Below are positions 19,342 through 27,266 of a DNA stretch of 50,387 bases, in pieces. The position numbers and the translations under genes were made by a program. The notes under the pieces are model-generated. The model saw only the letters and a program-made list of their open reading frames with translations. It did no database searches and was not told the origin of the DNA. Positions within the stretch are counted from its first letter, which is position 1. Each line of letters begins with the position of its first letter. The stretch comes from Stieleria sedimenti (GTDB lineage: Bacteria > Planctomycetota > Planctomycetia > Pirellulales > Pirellulaceae). Location: the NCBI RefSeq assembly GCF_025060895.1, contig NZ_JANZKV010000172.1:1-50387 (forward strand), in the 5' to 3' direction.

Positions 19342-20663
19342 TGTGGTGGGCAACTCTCAAGCTGGCGATCCGCAACTTGCTGCTGCACAAAATGCGCAGC
19401 TCGTTGACGTTGTTGGGGACCATCCTGGGTGTCGCCTCGGTGATCGCGATGTTGTCGATCGGCGAAGGCAGCAAACAGGACGCACTTGATCGCATCCGCG
19501 GTTTGGGAGCCAACAACGTCATCATCCGCACGGTCCAGCCTTCGTCGGGGCCTGACGCCGGGGGCGGCAGCGGAACCCAACCGGCGATGGTCACCACCAG
19601 CCGCTACAAGGTGAACGCCTACGGTTTGACGTACGCCGACCTCCGCGCGCTGAGCCAGTTGCCGACCGGGGAAAGCGTCGTGCCGGTGATGATGAAGCGA
19701 CAGGAGGTTTCCCATCATCGCAATCGGATCGCGCAGGCTCGGGTTCTGGCGACCACGCCGCAACTGCGGGACGTCCGCAGTATCTCGGTCGCCCGCGGAC
19801 GCTTTCTTCAATCACACGACTTGGAAACGATGTCCAACGTCGCCGTCTTGGCCGACGGCGCCGCACGCAAGTTGTTCGGGTTCAGCGATCCGCTCGGCCA
19901 ACCGATCTTGATCGGTGGCACGGCGTTCCGAGTGGTCGGCGTCTTGAACGAACGTGACAGCGGTGTCGCCCGAGCGGGCCAAGCCGAAGGTGGCGATGCC
20001 AACCAGGATATCTTCATCCCGCTTGATACGGGCCGCGGTCGATTCGGGTTCTTGTCCCGCGCCGGGTCGCAAGGAAGTCGCGAATATGACCGCGTGGAAC
20101 TGACCGAAATCACCCTCGCCGTGGCCAGCGGTGACGCTGGCAAAGAGGCGGCCGATCGTGTCGTTCCGACCGCCAATATGGTGCGGGGGTTGCTGGAAAA
20201 GAGCCACGCGTCGAAGTCCGATTACCAGGTGCTGGTGCCGTTGGAGTTGATGGCCCAGGCGGAACACGAAAAACGAATCTGGAACATGGTGCTCGGTGCG
20301 ATCGCAGGCATTTCGCTGCTGGTCGGCGGGATCGGGATCATGAACATCATGCTGGCGACGGTGACCGAGCGGACGCGGGAAATCGGGATCCGCCGCGCGA
20401 TCGGGGCCAAGAAGCGAGACATCATTCGTCAATTCCTGCTGGAGACGACGGTGTTGTCCGCGATGGGCGGAGTGCTCGGGATTGTCTTGGGGATCGCGAT
20501 CCCGATCATCGTGACCGTGTTCGCAGGAATGAAGACCGCCACCAGCGTCTCCTCGATCGGATTAGCCTTCGGCATCTCCGTCGGCATCGGGATCGTGTTC
20601 GGAGTCTACCCGGCCTACAAAGCCGCCTCGATGAACCCCATCGAAGCCCTGCGAAAGACGTAG
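19341..20663 (+). CDS. MacB/FtsX-type ABC transporter permease
   Basis: 440 residues. Topology is that of a MacB membrane subunit: one N-terminal helix after LKLAIRNLLLHKMRSSLTLLG, a large periplasmic MacB-PCD domain (about residues 45-300), then three C-terminal helices with the FtsX signature ERTREIGIRRAIGAKKRDII and PAYKAASMNPIEALRKT. The start at 19341 is set by the one-base overlap with the adaptor gene; an upstream in-frame codon inside the adaptor is less likely. Unlike Escherichia coli MacB there is no fused ATPase, and no separate ATPase gene lies nearby, so it must borrow one encoded elsewhere. Confidence 0.94.
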   Translation: MWWATLKLAIRNLLLHKMRSSLTLLGTILGVASVIAMLSIGEGSKQDALDRIRGLGANNVIIRTVQPSSGPDAGGGSGTQPAMVTTSRYKVNAYGLTYADLRALSQLPTGESVVPVMMKRQEVSHHRNRIAQARVLATTPQLRDVRSISVARGRFLQSHDLETMSNVAVLADGAARKLFGFSDPLGQPILIGGTAFRVVGVLNERDSGVARAGQAEGGDANQDIFIPLDTGRGRFGFLSRAGSQGSREYDRVELTEITLAVASGDAGKEAADRVVPTANMVRGLLEKSHASKSDYQVLVPLELMAQAEHEKRIWNMVLGAIAGISLLVGGIGIMNIMLATVTERTREIGIRRAIGAKKRDIIRQFLLETTVLSAMGGVLGIVLGIAIPIIVTVFAGMKTATSVSSIGLAFGISVGIGIVFGVYPAYKAASMNPIEALRKT

Positions 20664-20667
20664 ACGC

Positions 20668-20778
20668 GTAGGTCACGCTGTGCGTGACAACCCGCCGAAA
20701 AGGTGTAGGTCACGCTGTGCGTGACAACCTGCCGAGAAGGAGTAGGTCACGCTGTGCGTGACAACCTGCCGAGAAGGT
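20668..20778. repeat. Triple 37-bp tandem repeat, each with a 7-bp hairpin
   Basis: Three contiguous copies start at 20668, 20705 and 20742. Each contains GTCACGCTGTGCGTGAC, a perfect 7-bp inverted repeat around a 3-base loop, followed by AACCTGCCGAGAAGG. Copy 1 has two substitutions. The array begins five bases after the permease stop, so the transcript would end in three successive stem-loops. There are no spacers, so this is not CRISPR. Confidence 0.93.
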
Positions 20779-21452
20779 GTTGGCAGAACGATACGGGGCA
20801 GAATCATGACAGCAGAGAATGATTCTGCCATCCATCTCTTCATCGTTTTGCCCCGATCGTCTTGCCCCACCGCCATGACGTCTCGCAAATCATCTCTTTT
20901 TTAATCGCATGCGTTGCGTGTAGACATCACCATCATCCCTCGATCACGGTGGGCTGAAGTTGCGTGGGACTTGCAACCGTAGGCTGACGCCAGGTTCTTG
21001 AATCCTCTGGCCGTAGGTCGTCCGCGATTTGGTGCGACAAGCGTCCTGATCTCTTGTGGCCCATCGAGTGATCCGGCGGCGCACAACTCCCCCGTGACTC
21101 GCGTCGTGTGGTCCAGTGTGTTTTTCTTTGATTCAAAGACGAATCCGACCGAACGCACGACGCGCCGATCCTTGGGAGTCGAGCGCCTTTGAGTTTTCGA
21201 AGTGCACCAATGAGATCAAAACGCGGTTTGCACCGCGACGTCGATGAAGGGCGTGCAAGTGATTCCCGGGGCGGAAGGTGTTCGGAGGAGCAGGTTGTTC
21301 GGCGTGACCCGGCGGCGTGGGAAGCGTCCCTGCGTTCGGCAGGTTGGGCAAACGACTTGCGTCCGATGATCGCTCTCAAGTTTTTGTTTGTCTTCGAGGT
21401 TTGCATTTAGCCGGAGGCTTCGCGCGGCAGCATGCCGGAACTTGCGGCGCCC
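20779..21452. other. Gene-poor spacer
   Basis: Nothing convincing is seen between the triple repeat and the inverted-repeat element. A near-palindromic stretch with CGATACGGGGCAGAATCAT and ATGATTCTGCC-like arms lies near 20790-20835 (GGCAGAA..ATCATGAC / GAATGATTCTGCC). The longest open frame (minus, 20933-21406) is Arg/Ser-rich, with no start context and no resemblance to a protein. It may hold decayed gene remnants. Confidence 0.5.
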
Positions 21453-21732
21453 CCTCCGGGACGTCAATTTTATTACTGCAAGATTCATGGCTCCCTTCTC
21501 CCCCGCAAATCGTAACAAGCTTGCTTGTCGATTTGGGGGGGAGAAGGGCCGGGGATGAGGGGGCTGGTGATCGGTTTTGCATACCACATCGATCGTCGCG
21601 GAAGTCGCTAAGCCTTTCTGGGCGCCGGCCCTCTCTGGCGTTTGCTTGCTGCGCAAACGCCGTCTCTCCCAGAGGGAGAGAATCTAAATCGGTTGCCAAA
21701 TCCTGCAGTAAAAGAATTGAAATCCCTCCGGG
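21453..21732. mobile_element. MITE-like element with imperfect terminal inverted repeats
   Basis: The left end 21453-21484 (CTCCGGGACGTCAATTTTAT...) and the right end 21698-21731 (...AATTGAAATCCCTCCGGGA) are reverse complements at roughly four of five positions over ~30 bases. They enclose ~210 bases with no gene. The interior at 21590-21692 recurs, inverted, at window positions 1-95. Size, terminal inverted repeats, lack of coding capacity and a second copy are what one expects of a miniature non-autonomous element, but target-site duplications were not identified and no related transposase is in view. Confidence 0.5.
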
Positions 21733-21746
21733 ATACTGAAAATCCC

Positions 21747-23294
21747 TCACCGGGTCTCCCAAAACCGCCGCGCCGCTCGGATGAAGGGCACATAGCTGGC
21801 CAATTGATCCGCCGGCAATCGCGTCAACCGCTGTTCGTATTCGGACAACCATTCCCGAAAGAACTGAACGCTTTCCGGACTGACTCGCCGTCGGCCGTCA
21901 AACTCGATCCACCACGGCGCGCTCATCGCCGCGCGGTAATGTTCACCGTGCAATGTCATCACGCGGAGGATGACCCAGCCGCTTTCGGTAGCCATGATCG
22001 GTGGGATCTCGCCGCCGGCTTTGGCAAATTCATCCAAGCGTGCACTGTAATGGACTCGGTTGTTGTGAATCACTTCCAAGTACTCGACCGGGTCACGCAC
22101 CGCCAGGTTCAATTCCGGTTGGATCCGCAACACCTCACCGCTGCGGCCTCGAAACACATGGCCGGGCAGTTTGCCGCCGACCAGCGGACGCATCAGCGGT
22201 CCATTGGTCGCCACGCTGGTGCCGGCCCAAGCGGCGTCCCACCAGGCCTGCTCGGTCTGTGGCGCGGTCGGAGATTCCACGCCGTCATCGCCCGGGGACG
22301 GTTTGGAAGTGACGTACAAGCGGTTGTATCCGATCGGTGTTTTGGCCGACCGATCGCCGCCGCCGGCCAAGGGCACCAAATCAATTCCGGCGTCGAGTGC
22401 GTGTCGATAGATCCGCTCGGCGTAACGGCCGACCTGGGTCGGCTCGGCAAGCGAGAACGACGACGGGGTTCGGCCTTCGCGAACCGACACGACTCGGCGG
22501 TCCAGTCGCAGCCAATCACCCAGCACGAACATGCCGTCGACTTTTCCGCTGGCCAACCACACCGGCAGCTCCCAGGCGAACGGGTTTTCGATTCCGATTT
22601 TGACGTCGGTCGCGTGTTCGTTTCCCGTGACGGCGACCAGCTGGGCCAATGAATGCTCCGTCGGCTCGAGCGTCGATGCGTGCTGGGAATCGAATCCGAA
22701 ATAGACCAACCCGCGGTCCGCCGTCAGGTCGGTGCGAATCCAAGTCGGTTGGTGTTCGATCGGCTCGTCTGAATCGCGGCGGGGAATCGGTTTGGAAGGG
22801 CGTTTTCCGAGCACCGCGGCAAGGTGCAGGTCCTCCGACGCCATCCTCAGCGGCACGCTTTCGGACGAGGGAACGACACAGCAATCGCCGGCCAGCCAAC
22901 CCTCGGCCGCCATGTCGACCATTCTCGGCAGCGAGACTGTTTTTTCATCCAGGCTCGTTTTTTCTAGCTCGAAGGTGCCGTTGATCACCCGGTATTCGGG
23001 GCCGCGGACGATGCGAAATCGATACGGGCCGTCGGGCAATTCCAAGACCACGCTGCGATCGACGACGACGCCGATCCCCGCCGAGACGGTTTGACGAACG
23101 GGCATCTGGTTTTCCTGCGGCCCCGACGGATGGGCGCCGCGAAAGAACTCGACACGAGAAATGACCGGTTCGCCTGTCGATTCGTCCTGCAACTTCAGCG
23201 TCAATGAACCGCCTGCGGCCAGACAGGGACTGGCCGACGTCACCAGAACGCCTACAGTAAACGCCCAACGGGCGGATCTTTGCCGTAATTTCAT
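21747..23294 (-). CDS. Exported CehA/McbA-like protein with degenerate PHP motif
   Basis: 515 residues starting with a good signal peptide (MKLRQRSARWAFTVGVLV...CLAAGG), which fixes the start at 23294. An N-terminal beta domain (SLTLKLQDESTGEPVISRVEF; DGPYRFRIVRGPEY) precedes a region that matches the layout of planctomycete CehA/McbA-type metallohydrolases: GWLAGDCCVVPSSESVPLRMASEDLHLAAVLG. Functional relatives have GD-LH-x-H here to bind metals; this copy has GDCCVVPS, so the His residues are missing. The latter half (GIDLVPLAGGG, WDAAWAGTSVATNGPLMRPLVGG, EYLEVIHNNRVHYSARL) keeps the family scaffold. It is probably a catalytically dead or repurposed relative. It is divergent from the DnaJ-family gene. 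Confidence 0.85.
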   Translation of the reverse strand: MKLRQRSARWAFTVGVLVTSASPCLAAGGSLTLKLQDESTGEPVISRVEFFRGAHPSGPQENQMPVRQTVSAGIGVVVDRSVVLELPDGPYRFRIVRGPEYRVINGTFELEKTSLDEKTVSLPRMVDMAAEGWLAGDCCVVPSSESVPLRMASEDLHLAAVLGKRPSKPIPRRDSDEPIEHQPTWIRTDLTADRGLVYFGFDSQHASTLEPTEHSLAQLVAVTGNEHATDVKIGIENPFAWELPVWLASGKVDGMFVLGDWLRLDRRVVSVREGRTPSSFSLAEPTQVGRYAERIYRHALDAGIDLVPLAGGGDRSAKTPIGYNRLYVTSKPSPGDDGVESPTAPQTEQAWWDAAWAGTSVATNGPLMRPLVGGKLPGHVFRGRSGEVLRIQPELNLAVRDPVEYLEVIHNNRVHYSARLDEFAKAGGEIPPIMATESGWVILRVMTLHGEHYRAAMSAPWWIEFDGRRRVSPESVQFFREWLSEYEQRLTRLPADQLASYVPFIRAARRFWETR

Positions 23295-23427
23295 CCGAGA
23301 TTCGTTCCGATACGATTGCGGCGCAAGCTTTGCTACCTCTGACCAAGTGGCGCGGACCGTGCCAAGTTTGTCGCAACCCAGTATAAACCCGACCCAATCT
23401 GACTGACCGTTAGAGAACATTTTTGCC

Positions 23428-24405
23428 GTGGCTGAAGACCTTTACCAAACACTCGGCGTCGCCCGAAACGCTTCGAAAGACGAAATCAAGAAAGCGCATC
23501 GCAAGCTGGCGATCAAGTTTCACCCTGACAAAAATTCGGGAAAGGATGCGCAGGAAAAATTTAAACGCATCCAGGAAGCTTACGATGTTTTAAGCGACGA
23601 CGAAAAACGGGCAGCCTACGACCGCTACGGCAAGGATTTTGAAAAGATTCGCGGGGGCGGCTACCAAGGAGGGGCGCCGGGCGGATTCGACGGGCTGGAT
23701 TTGGAACAAATCTTCGGGCGTGGCGGCGGTGGTGCCGGCGGCCAAGGCGGGGGATTTAATTTCGAAGGCGGATTTGGCGACTTTTTCGAACAGATCCTTG
23801 GCGGCGGCGGACGGGCGCCTGGGGGACGGACCGGCGGAGGACGGGCGCGGACCGCCCAGGCCCGAGCGCCACAAAAGGGCGGAAACATCCGCCACGAATT
23901 GGAGCTTCCGCTCAAATTGGCCGTTCGCGGCGGGGAGACGGAATTCTATCTCGGCGACGAAAAGTTGGCCGTCACGATCCCGCCCGGTGTGGCCGAAGGT
24001 GCGAAAATGCGACTTCGCCAACAGGGCGCTTCCTCGCCCAACGGTGGCGAACGCGGTGATTTGATCTTGGTGATCAAGACCTCGCCCCACAAACACTATC
24101 GACGACGTGGCCAGAACCTGGAACTGACCCTGCCGATCTCGATCAGCGAAGCGGCGTTGGGGACCAGCGTCGACGTGCCTACCCCGTCGGGAGTCGTCAC
24201 GCTGAACGTCCCCGCGGGCAGCAGCGGCGGTCGCAAACTCAGACTCAAGGGCCAGGGGATTCCTTCCCAATCGGGGCCCAGCGGCGATCTGATCGTCCAG
24301 CTCCAAATCAAGCTTCCCGAATCGATCGACGAGGAGTCAAAAGAGCTGCTCCGGCAGTTCGCGGCCAACAACCCCCAGTCGCTGCGTGATGACTTGGCCT
24401 TTTGA
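23428..24405 (+). CDS. DnaJ-family co-chaperone without zinc finger (CbpA-like)
   Basis: 325 residues, starting with GTG. The J domain (residues ~4-68) contains [13 protein letters not shown] with the Hsp70-stimulating HPD at 32-34, followed by a Gly/Phe-rich linker (about 75-145; [22 protein letters not shown]). Two C-terminal substrate-binding beta domains follow ([77 protein letters not shown]). There is no CxxCxGxG zinc-finger region, so it is a type B/CbpA-like protein, not DnaJ proper. It works with DnaK in folding. The rnpA gene follows 9 nt later, so the two are probably co-transcribed. Confidence 0.95.
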   Translation: MAEDLYQTLGVARNASKDEIKKAHRKLAIKFHPDKNSGKDAQEKFKRIQEAYDVLSDDEKRAAYDRYGKDFEKIRGGGYQGGAPGGFDGLDLEQIFGRGGGGAGGQGGGFNFEGGFGDFFEQILGGGGRAPGGRTGGGRARTAQARAPQKGGNIRHELELPLKLAVRGGETEFYLGDEKLAVTIPPGVAEGAKMRLRQQGASSPNGGERGDLILVIKTSPHKHYRRRGQNLELTLPISISEAALGTSVDVPTPSGVVTLNVPAGSSGGRKLRLKGQGIPSQSGPSGDLIVQLQIKLPESIDEESKELLRQFAANNPQSLRDDLAF

Positions 24406-24414
24406 CGGTCAATC

Positions 24415-24810
24415 ATGAAACCCAATGCCTTCCCCAAGTCGAAACGCGTCGTCAGCGGTCGCTCGTTCACCCTGGCCCTTCGCAAGGGCGGCTGCGCGGC
24501 CGACGGCTGTTTGGTGGTGTTTGCGTTTCCCCGCGATCCCGGTGGTGATCGTTCCTGCCAGCCGCGCCGACTGGGCGTGACGATTCCCAAGAAAACGGGC
24601 AGCGCCGTCGTCCGCAATCGCTGGAAACGCTGGATCCGCGAGTCGTTTCGAACCCAGCAGGCCGCGTTTCCGGTCGGATTTGATTTCGTCGTCCGCCCCA
24701 AAAAGGACGCCCGCGCCAGCTGGCAGTCGATTCAGCGCTCCTTGCCTAAATTGGCGCACAAAGCGGTCCGGCGGCTGAACGGCCAGTCGGTTCAAACCCG
24801 CACGCGTTAG
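24415..24810 (+). CDS. rnpA: Ribonuclease P protein component
   Basis: 131 residues, a usual length for RnpA. The family signature is plain: RLGVTIPKKTGSAVVRNRWKRWIRESFR contains the RNRxKR motif that contacts the RNase P RNA. The N-terminal SKRVVSGRSF and the later FDFVVRPKKDA also match the family. The protein binds the catalytic RNA and helps mature tRNA 5' ends. In most bacteria rnpA lies between rpmH and yidC; here it follows a DnaJ-family gene by 9 nt, with neither rpmH nor yidC adjacent. The ATG at 24415 is the natural start. Confidence 0.95.
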   Translation: MKPNAFPKSKRVVSGRSFTLALRKGGCAADGCLVVFAFPRDPGGDRSCQPRRLGVTIPKKTGSAVVRNRWKRWIRESFRTQQAAFPVGFDFVVRPKKDARASWQSIQRSLPKLAHKAVRRLNGQSVQTRTR

Positions 24811-25275
24811 CACGGGGCCACACGGCCGATACGGCTAAATCGACATTGATGGGCGCTCGGACGCTGGCCGGTCTGTTGATTGAGTGAGCCGTGACGCGTG
24901 AGCGGCCGGGCCCAACGTAATGCCCGGGGCCAGCGCAATGCCCGGGGCCTTACGGTCAGCGGCTCACCATTCGTCTCACATTCTCAATGAGATCAACAGG
25001 CCGTGTCGCGAACCGGCTGATGTCGATTGATGATCAGCCGTTTGGCGCGGGGCCTAGGGGCCCTGCCCTGTCGAGATGGCCGTTGGGTCATCCGTCTTGG
25101 TCTAGCTGTAACGGCGATCGGGCTCGGCTGGGCCAGCTGCCGGGAATCGACACTGTCTTTTGCCGCTTTCAACTTTGACGGGTCGTATAGTTGAAAGATT
25201 TCCCCTCTCGGAGGGGTGTCGTCATCGAACAGACAGGTACGCAGACGTCGTTAATACCCAGCCCTTTTGAATCCC
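24811..25275. other. Spacer with dispersed repeat
   Basis: 465 bases between rnpA and the zinc-ribbon gene. It contains the family B repeat at about 24884-24969 and a GGCCTAGGGGCC-type palindrome near 25051-25065. A hairpin-like TTGAAAGATTTCCCCTCTCGGAGGGG segment lies near 25189-25216. No promoter or further gene is evident. Confidence 0.55.
24884..24969. repeat. Dispersed repeat, family B (copy 1)
   Basis: It begins GAGCCGTGACGCGTGAGCGGCCGGGC, ends CCTTACGGTCAGCGGCTCAC, and has an internal duplication of AATGCCCGGGGCC. The outer ends (GAGCCG...CGGCTC) are complementary, so the whole can fold on itself. A longer copy is at about 47601-47752. Confidence 0.85.
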
Positions 25276-25542
25276 ATGGTGAAGTGCCCCCGCTGTCAGA
25301 ACCGGCCGAACGAATGCTATCCGTCCCGCTGGTACAAGCAGGTGCCATTCTTGCTGACCCTGCGAATTCGCTGGCGATGCATGCGGTGTGGTGCCAGGTT
25401 CGCCGCCTGGGTCTGGAGTGAGGATCCGCCGAACACTCCCTATCTGCGTCAAGATTCATCGTCGAAAGAGACGAGGGGCGGTCATGACGTCGACGACTCG
25501 GCCGAGGCGGATCAGACCGTCGGCTCAGCCACGCTGCAGTAG
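25276..25542 (+). CDS. Small zinc-ribbon protein (hypothetical)
   Basis: 88 residues. The N-terminal half has two Cys pairs, VKCPRCQN and WRCMRCGARF, separated by ~28 residues, the usual layout of a four-Cys zinc ribbon. The tail is acidic and Ser/Thr-rich. The ATG at 25276 is preferred over a TTG nine bases earlier. Its 3' end overlaps the convergent SelL-like gene by 31 bases, which is unusual and leaves some doubt. Function is unknown; similar mini zinc ribbons are common in planctomycetes. Confidence 0.6.
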   Translation: MVKCPRCQNRPNECYPSRWYKQVPFLLTLRIRWRCMRCGARFAAWVWSEDPPNTPYLRQDSSSKETRGGHDVDDSAEADQTVGSATLQ

Positions 25543-26486
25543 TCAGGTCGCGACGCGGCCGTCGGATGGCGAAAAGCATTGACGATTTCGTTGTTGCGAA
25601 CCAGGAATGCCCCCGGCATCTGAAAACCGTCGCCACCCAATTTTCCGACGCCGTGACGATTTAAGATCGCGCACTTGAATCCCCGCCAAAACACCGACAG
25701 GCCGAACAGCTGTCCGACTCGCCCGCGATCTAACTGATAGGCCCGATAGAGACGACACTCTGGATCGCTGATGCGATCGACGTCGCCAAGATCGTAGGAC
25801 TCAAAGAACGACCGGTTCGATTCGTCGTCCCCCATGTGCACCAACACGATCCTGGTCCCCTTCGCCTCAATTTGGTCGCGTTGTTCGCGGAGGTCTTGGA
25901 GGGCTTCGCGGCAGAACGTGCAACCGCTGTGACGCAAGAACACGACCAGCACCGGATGTTGCCGCGACAGCTCCGCGAGGGTCACGTCGCGTTGGGAGCG
26001 GAATAGCTCGTTGAGACGGCTGGGCGATTCGAATTCATTCGACCCCGCCGGCGCGTTCCAGAATTTGAATGACTGGTACAGAATGACCGCGAACGGCAAC
26101 CACCAGATCAAGTCGTTGGTCACGTTGACCCAGCCCCACTGCAGCGGCAGCCGGCCCGGTGTTCCGGGGGCGAGCACCAGCCACTGGTACGCCATGCCGA
26201 TCGGGCCGAACGTCTTACCAAGAAACCCGACCAACACGATCGGCCAATGACGATACGGATCCGTCGCTGCGATCGCGTAGCCCACACCGTAGACACCGAC
26301 GATCATCCCGACGCACTGCCAGATCCCCGGATACAAGGGCCGATCGATGCCCGTCAGGTCGAACAGGTCCATCGGACGCAGTCCCACCCAGCCGCCCCAG
26401 GCCAGATTGTAAATCGCCGCGGCGAGCAAAACGTACGTCATCCAACTCGGATGCTCGGTCGCGATCGTCGAATTCGTACGCTTCAT
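25512..26486 (-). CDS. Membrane-anchored SelL-like (peroxiredoxin-like) redox protein
   Basis: 324 residues in two parts. The N-terminal ~155 residues form about four hydrophobic helices (MTYVLLAAAIYNLAWGGWVG; QCVGMIVGVYGVGYAIAA; WPIVLVGFLGKTFGPIGMAYQW; NDLIWWLPFAVILYQSF). The C-terminal part is a thioredoxin-fold AhpC/TSA-like domain with the redox motif LRHSGCTFCREAL (CxxC), then RIVLVHMGD and a late FQMPGAFLVRNNEIV. This resembles SelL/PRXL2-type peroxiredoxin-like proteins, with plain Cys where some relatives have selenocysteine. The ATG at 26486 is chosen over an upstream TTG. It probably acts in thiol-disulfide or peroxide chemistry at the membrane; the substrate is unknown. Confidence 0.88.
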   Translation of the reverse strand: MKRTNSTIATEHPSWMTYVLLAAAIYNLAWGGWVGLRPMDLFDLTGIDRPLYPGIWQCVGMIVGVYGVGYAIAATDPYRHWPIVLVGFLGKTFGPIGMAYQWLVLAPGTPGRLPLQWGWVNVTNDLIWWLPFAVILYQSFKFWNAPAGSNEFESPSRLNELFRSQRDVTLAELSRQHPVLVVFLRHSGCTFCREALQDLREQRDQIEAKGTRIVLVHMGDDESNRSFFESYDLGDVDRISDPECRLYRAYQLDRGRVGQLFGLSVFWRGFKCAILNRHGVGKLGGDGFQMPGAFLVRNNEIVNAFRHPTAASRPDYCSVAEPTV

Positions 26487-26618
26487 CAGCTCGGTTACCA
26501 AACAGGGACGGGGCCGCCATAATGTTGCACCGTCGTCAAGTCACTTGGCGAAGCACTCCAACACTCTAGCGAATCTCTACCGCGGTACATCACCGCGGCC
26601 TTGGACAACGGCCTACCG

Positions 26619-27017
26619 ATGCGAGAAAACACGATCCAACACCGCGTTCGCTACGACGAGTGCGATCCGATGGGCTTCGTCCATCACAGCGTCTACCTCC
26701 AGTACTTCGAAATCGGACGCACGGAGTTGTTGCGCGCCGGCGGCGGTCGATACCGCGACATGGAAGACGAAGGGTTGCTTGTCGTGGTCGCCCGAGTCGA
26801 TTGTCGTTACAAATCGCCGGCCCGCTACGACGATTTGATCGACATCCACACGCGGATCGCGGAAGTCACCATCGGCAAGATCACACATGAATACACGATC
26901 TCGCTCGAATCGCGAACACTCGTCACGGCCACGGTCACTCTGGCCGTGATCAATCGCGAAGGCCGCATCCAACGCGTCCCCCAAAGCCTGCTCGACCAGT
27001 ACGGAACCGTGGCGTAA
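26619..27017 (+). CDS. Hotdog-fold acyl-CoA thioesterase (YbgC/4HBT family)
   Basis: 132 residues, the usual size. The family motif is clear at the N-terminus: HRVRYDECDPMGFVHHSVYLQYFEIGRTELLR, with the catalytic Asp in the CDPMGFVHH context. VDCRYKSPARYDD and a final strand ATVTLAVINREG follow. Members hydrolyse acyl- or hydroxybenzoyl-CoA; the YbgC group is also linked to envelope lipid metabolism. The ATG at 26619 is preferred over a TTG 18 bases earlier. The last codons (ACC GTG GCG TAA) lie in the first copy of the tandem repeat at 27008-27057, so the C-terminal Val-Ala may be repeat-derived. Confidence 0.94.
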   Translation: MRENTIQHRVRYDECDPMGFVHHSVYLQYFEIGRTELLRAGGGRYRDMEDEGLLVVVARVDCRYKSPARYDDLIDIHTRIAEVTIGKITHEYTISLESRTLVTATVTLAVINREGRIQRVPQSLLDQYGTVA

Positions 27018-27085
27018 GCTTCCAGCTCCTGACACCCCGTGGCGTAAGCTTCCAGCTTGCGATCCCGGTGGCGCAAGCCACCCGC
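27008..27085. repeat. Direct repeat CGTGGCGTAAGCTTCCAGCT, two perfect copies and a partial third
   Basis: Perfect 20-base copies lie at 27008-27027 and 27038-27057. A diverged partial copy (CGGTGGCGCAAGCCACC, itself palindromic) lies at about 27066-27082. The first copy contains the stop codon of the thioesterase gene. Confidence 0.9.
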
Positions 27086-27120
27086 CACCTCCTTCGACGC
27101 CAAGCGGAGTGTTTTTTGTC

Positions 27121-27197
27121 AGCGGCAGGGCGCGAGCCCTCCGGTCTTCACGGTGTTTTTGAAACGCGACCGGACGGCTCGCGCCGTTCCGCTAAAC
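27121..27197. repeat. Dispersed palindromic repeat, family A (copy 3)
   Basis: It is nearly the same as copy 1 at 4850-4924, reading CAGCGGCAGGGCGCGAGCCC...CCGGACGGCTCGCGCCGTTCCGCTAA with a variable centre. It sits between the convergent thioesterase and sugar-permease genes and could end transcription of either by folding, though there is no T-run. Confidence 0.87.
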
Positions 27198-27266
27198 CTT
27201 TCAGCCTTTCGTCAACGACAGCCCGCTAGCCCTCCAATCTTCCGATCCGGATGGCAAACCGGAAGC

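Noticed and set aside
17875-19353. 492-codon open frame on the minus strand
   Set aside because: It is antisense to the HlyD-type adaptor; its composition is a mirror of the coiled coil and it matches no family.
20668-20778. Possible CRISPR array (three 37-bp repeats)
   Set aside because: The copies are contiguous with no spacers, and no cas genes are in the window.
20933-21406. 157-codon open frame in the gene-poor spacer
   Set aside because: The translation is Arg/Ser/Thr-rich without recognisable motifs, and it runs across non-coding-looking sequence; a decayed gene is possible but unsupported.
21216-21656. Open frame starting MRSKQTPER, with a similar frame at 29-277
   Set aside because: The similarity is explained by the shared non-coding repeat; after the repeat the two translations diverge.
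25189-25216. Riboswitch or attenuator upstream of the zinc-ribbon gene
   Set aside because: Only a short CCCCTC/GAGGGG stem is seen; no conserved riboswitch core could be recognised.
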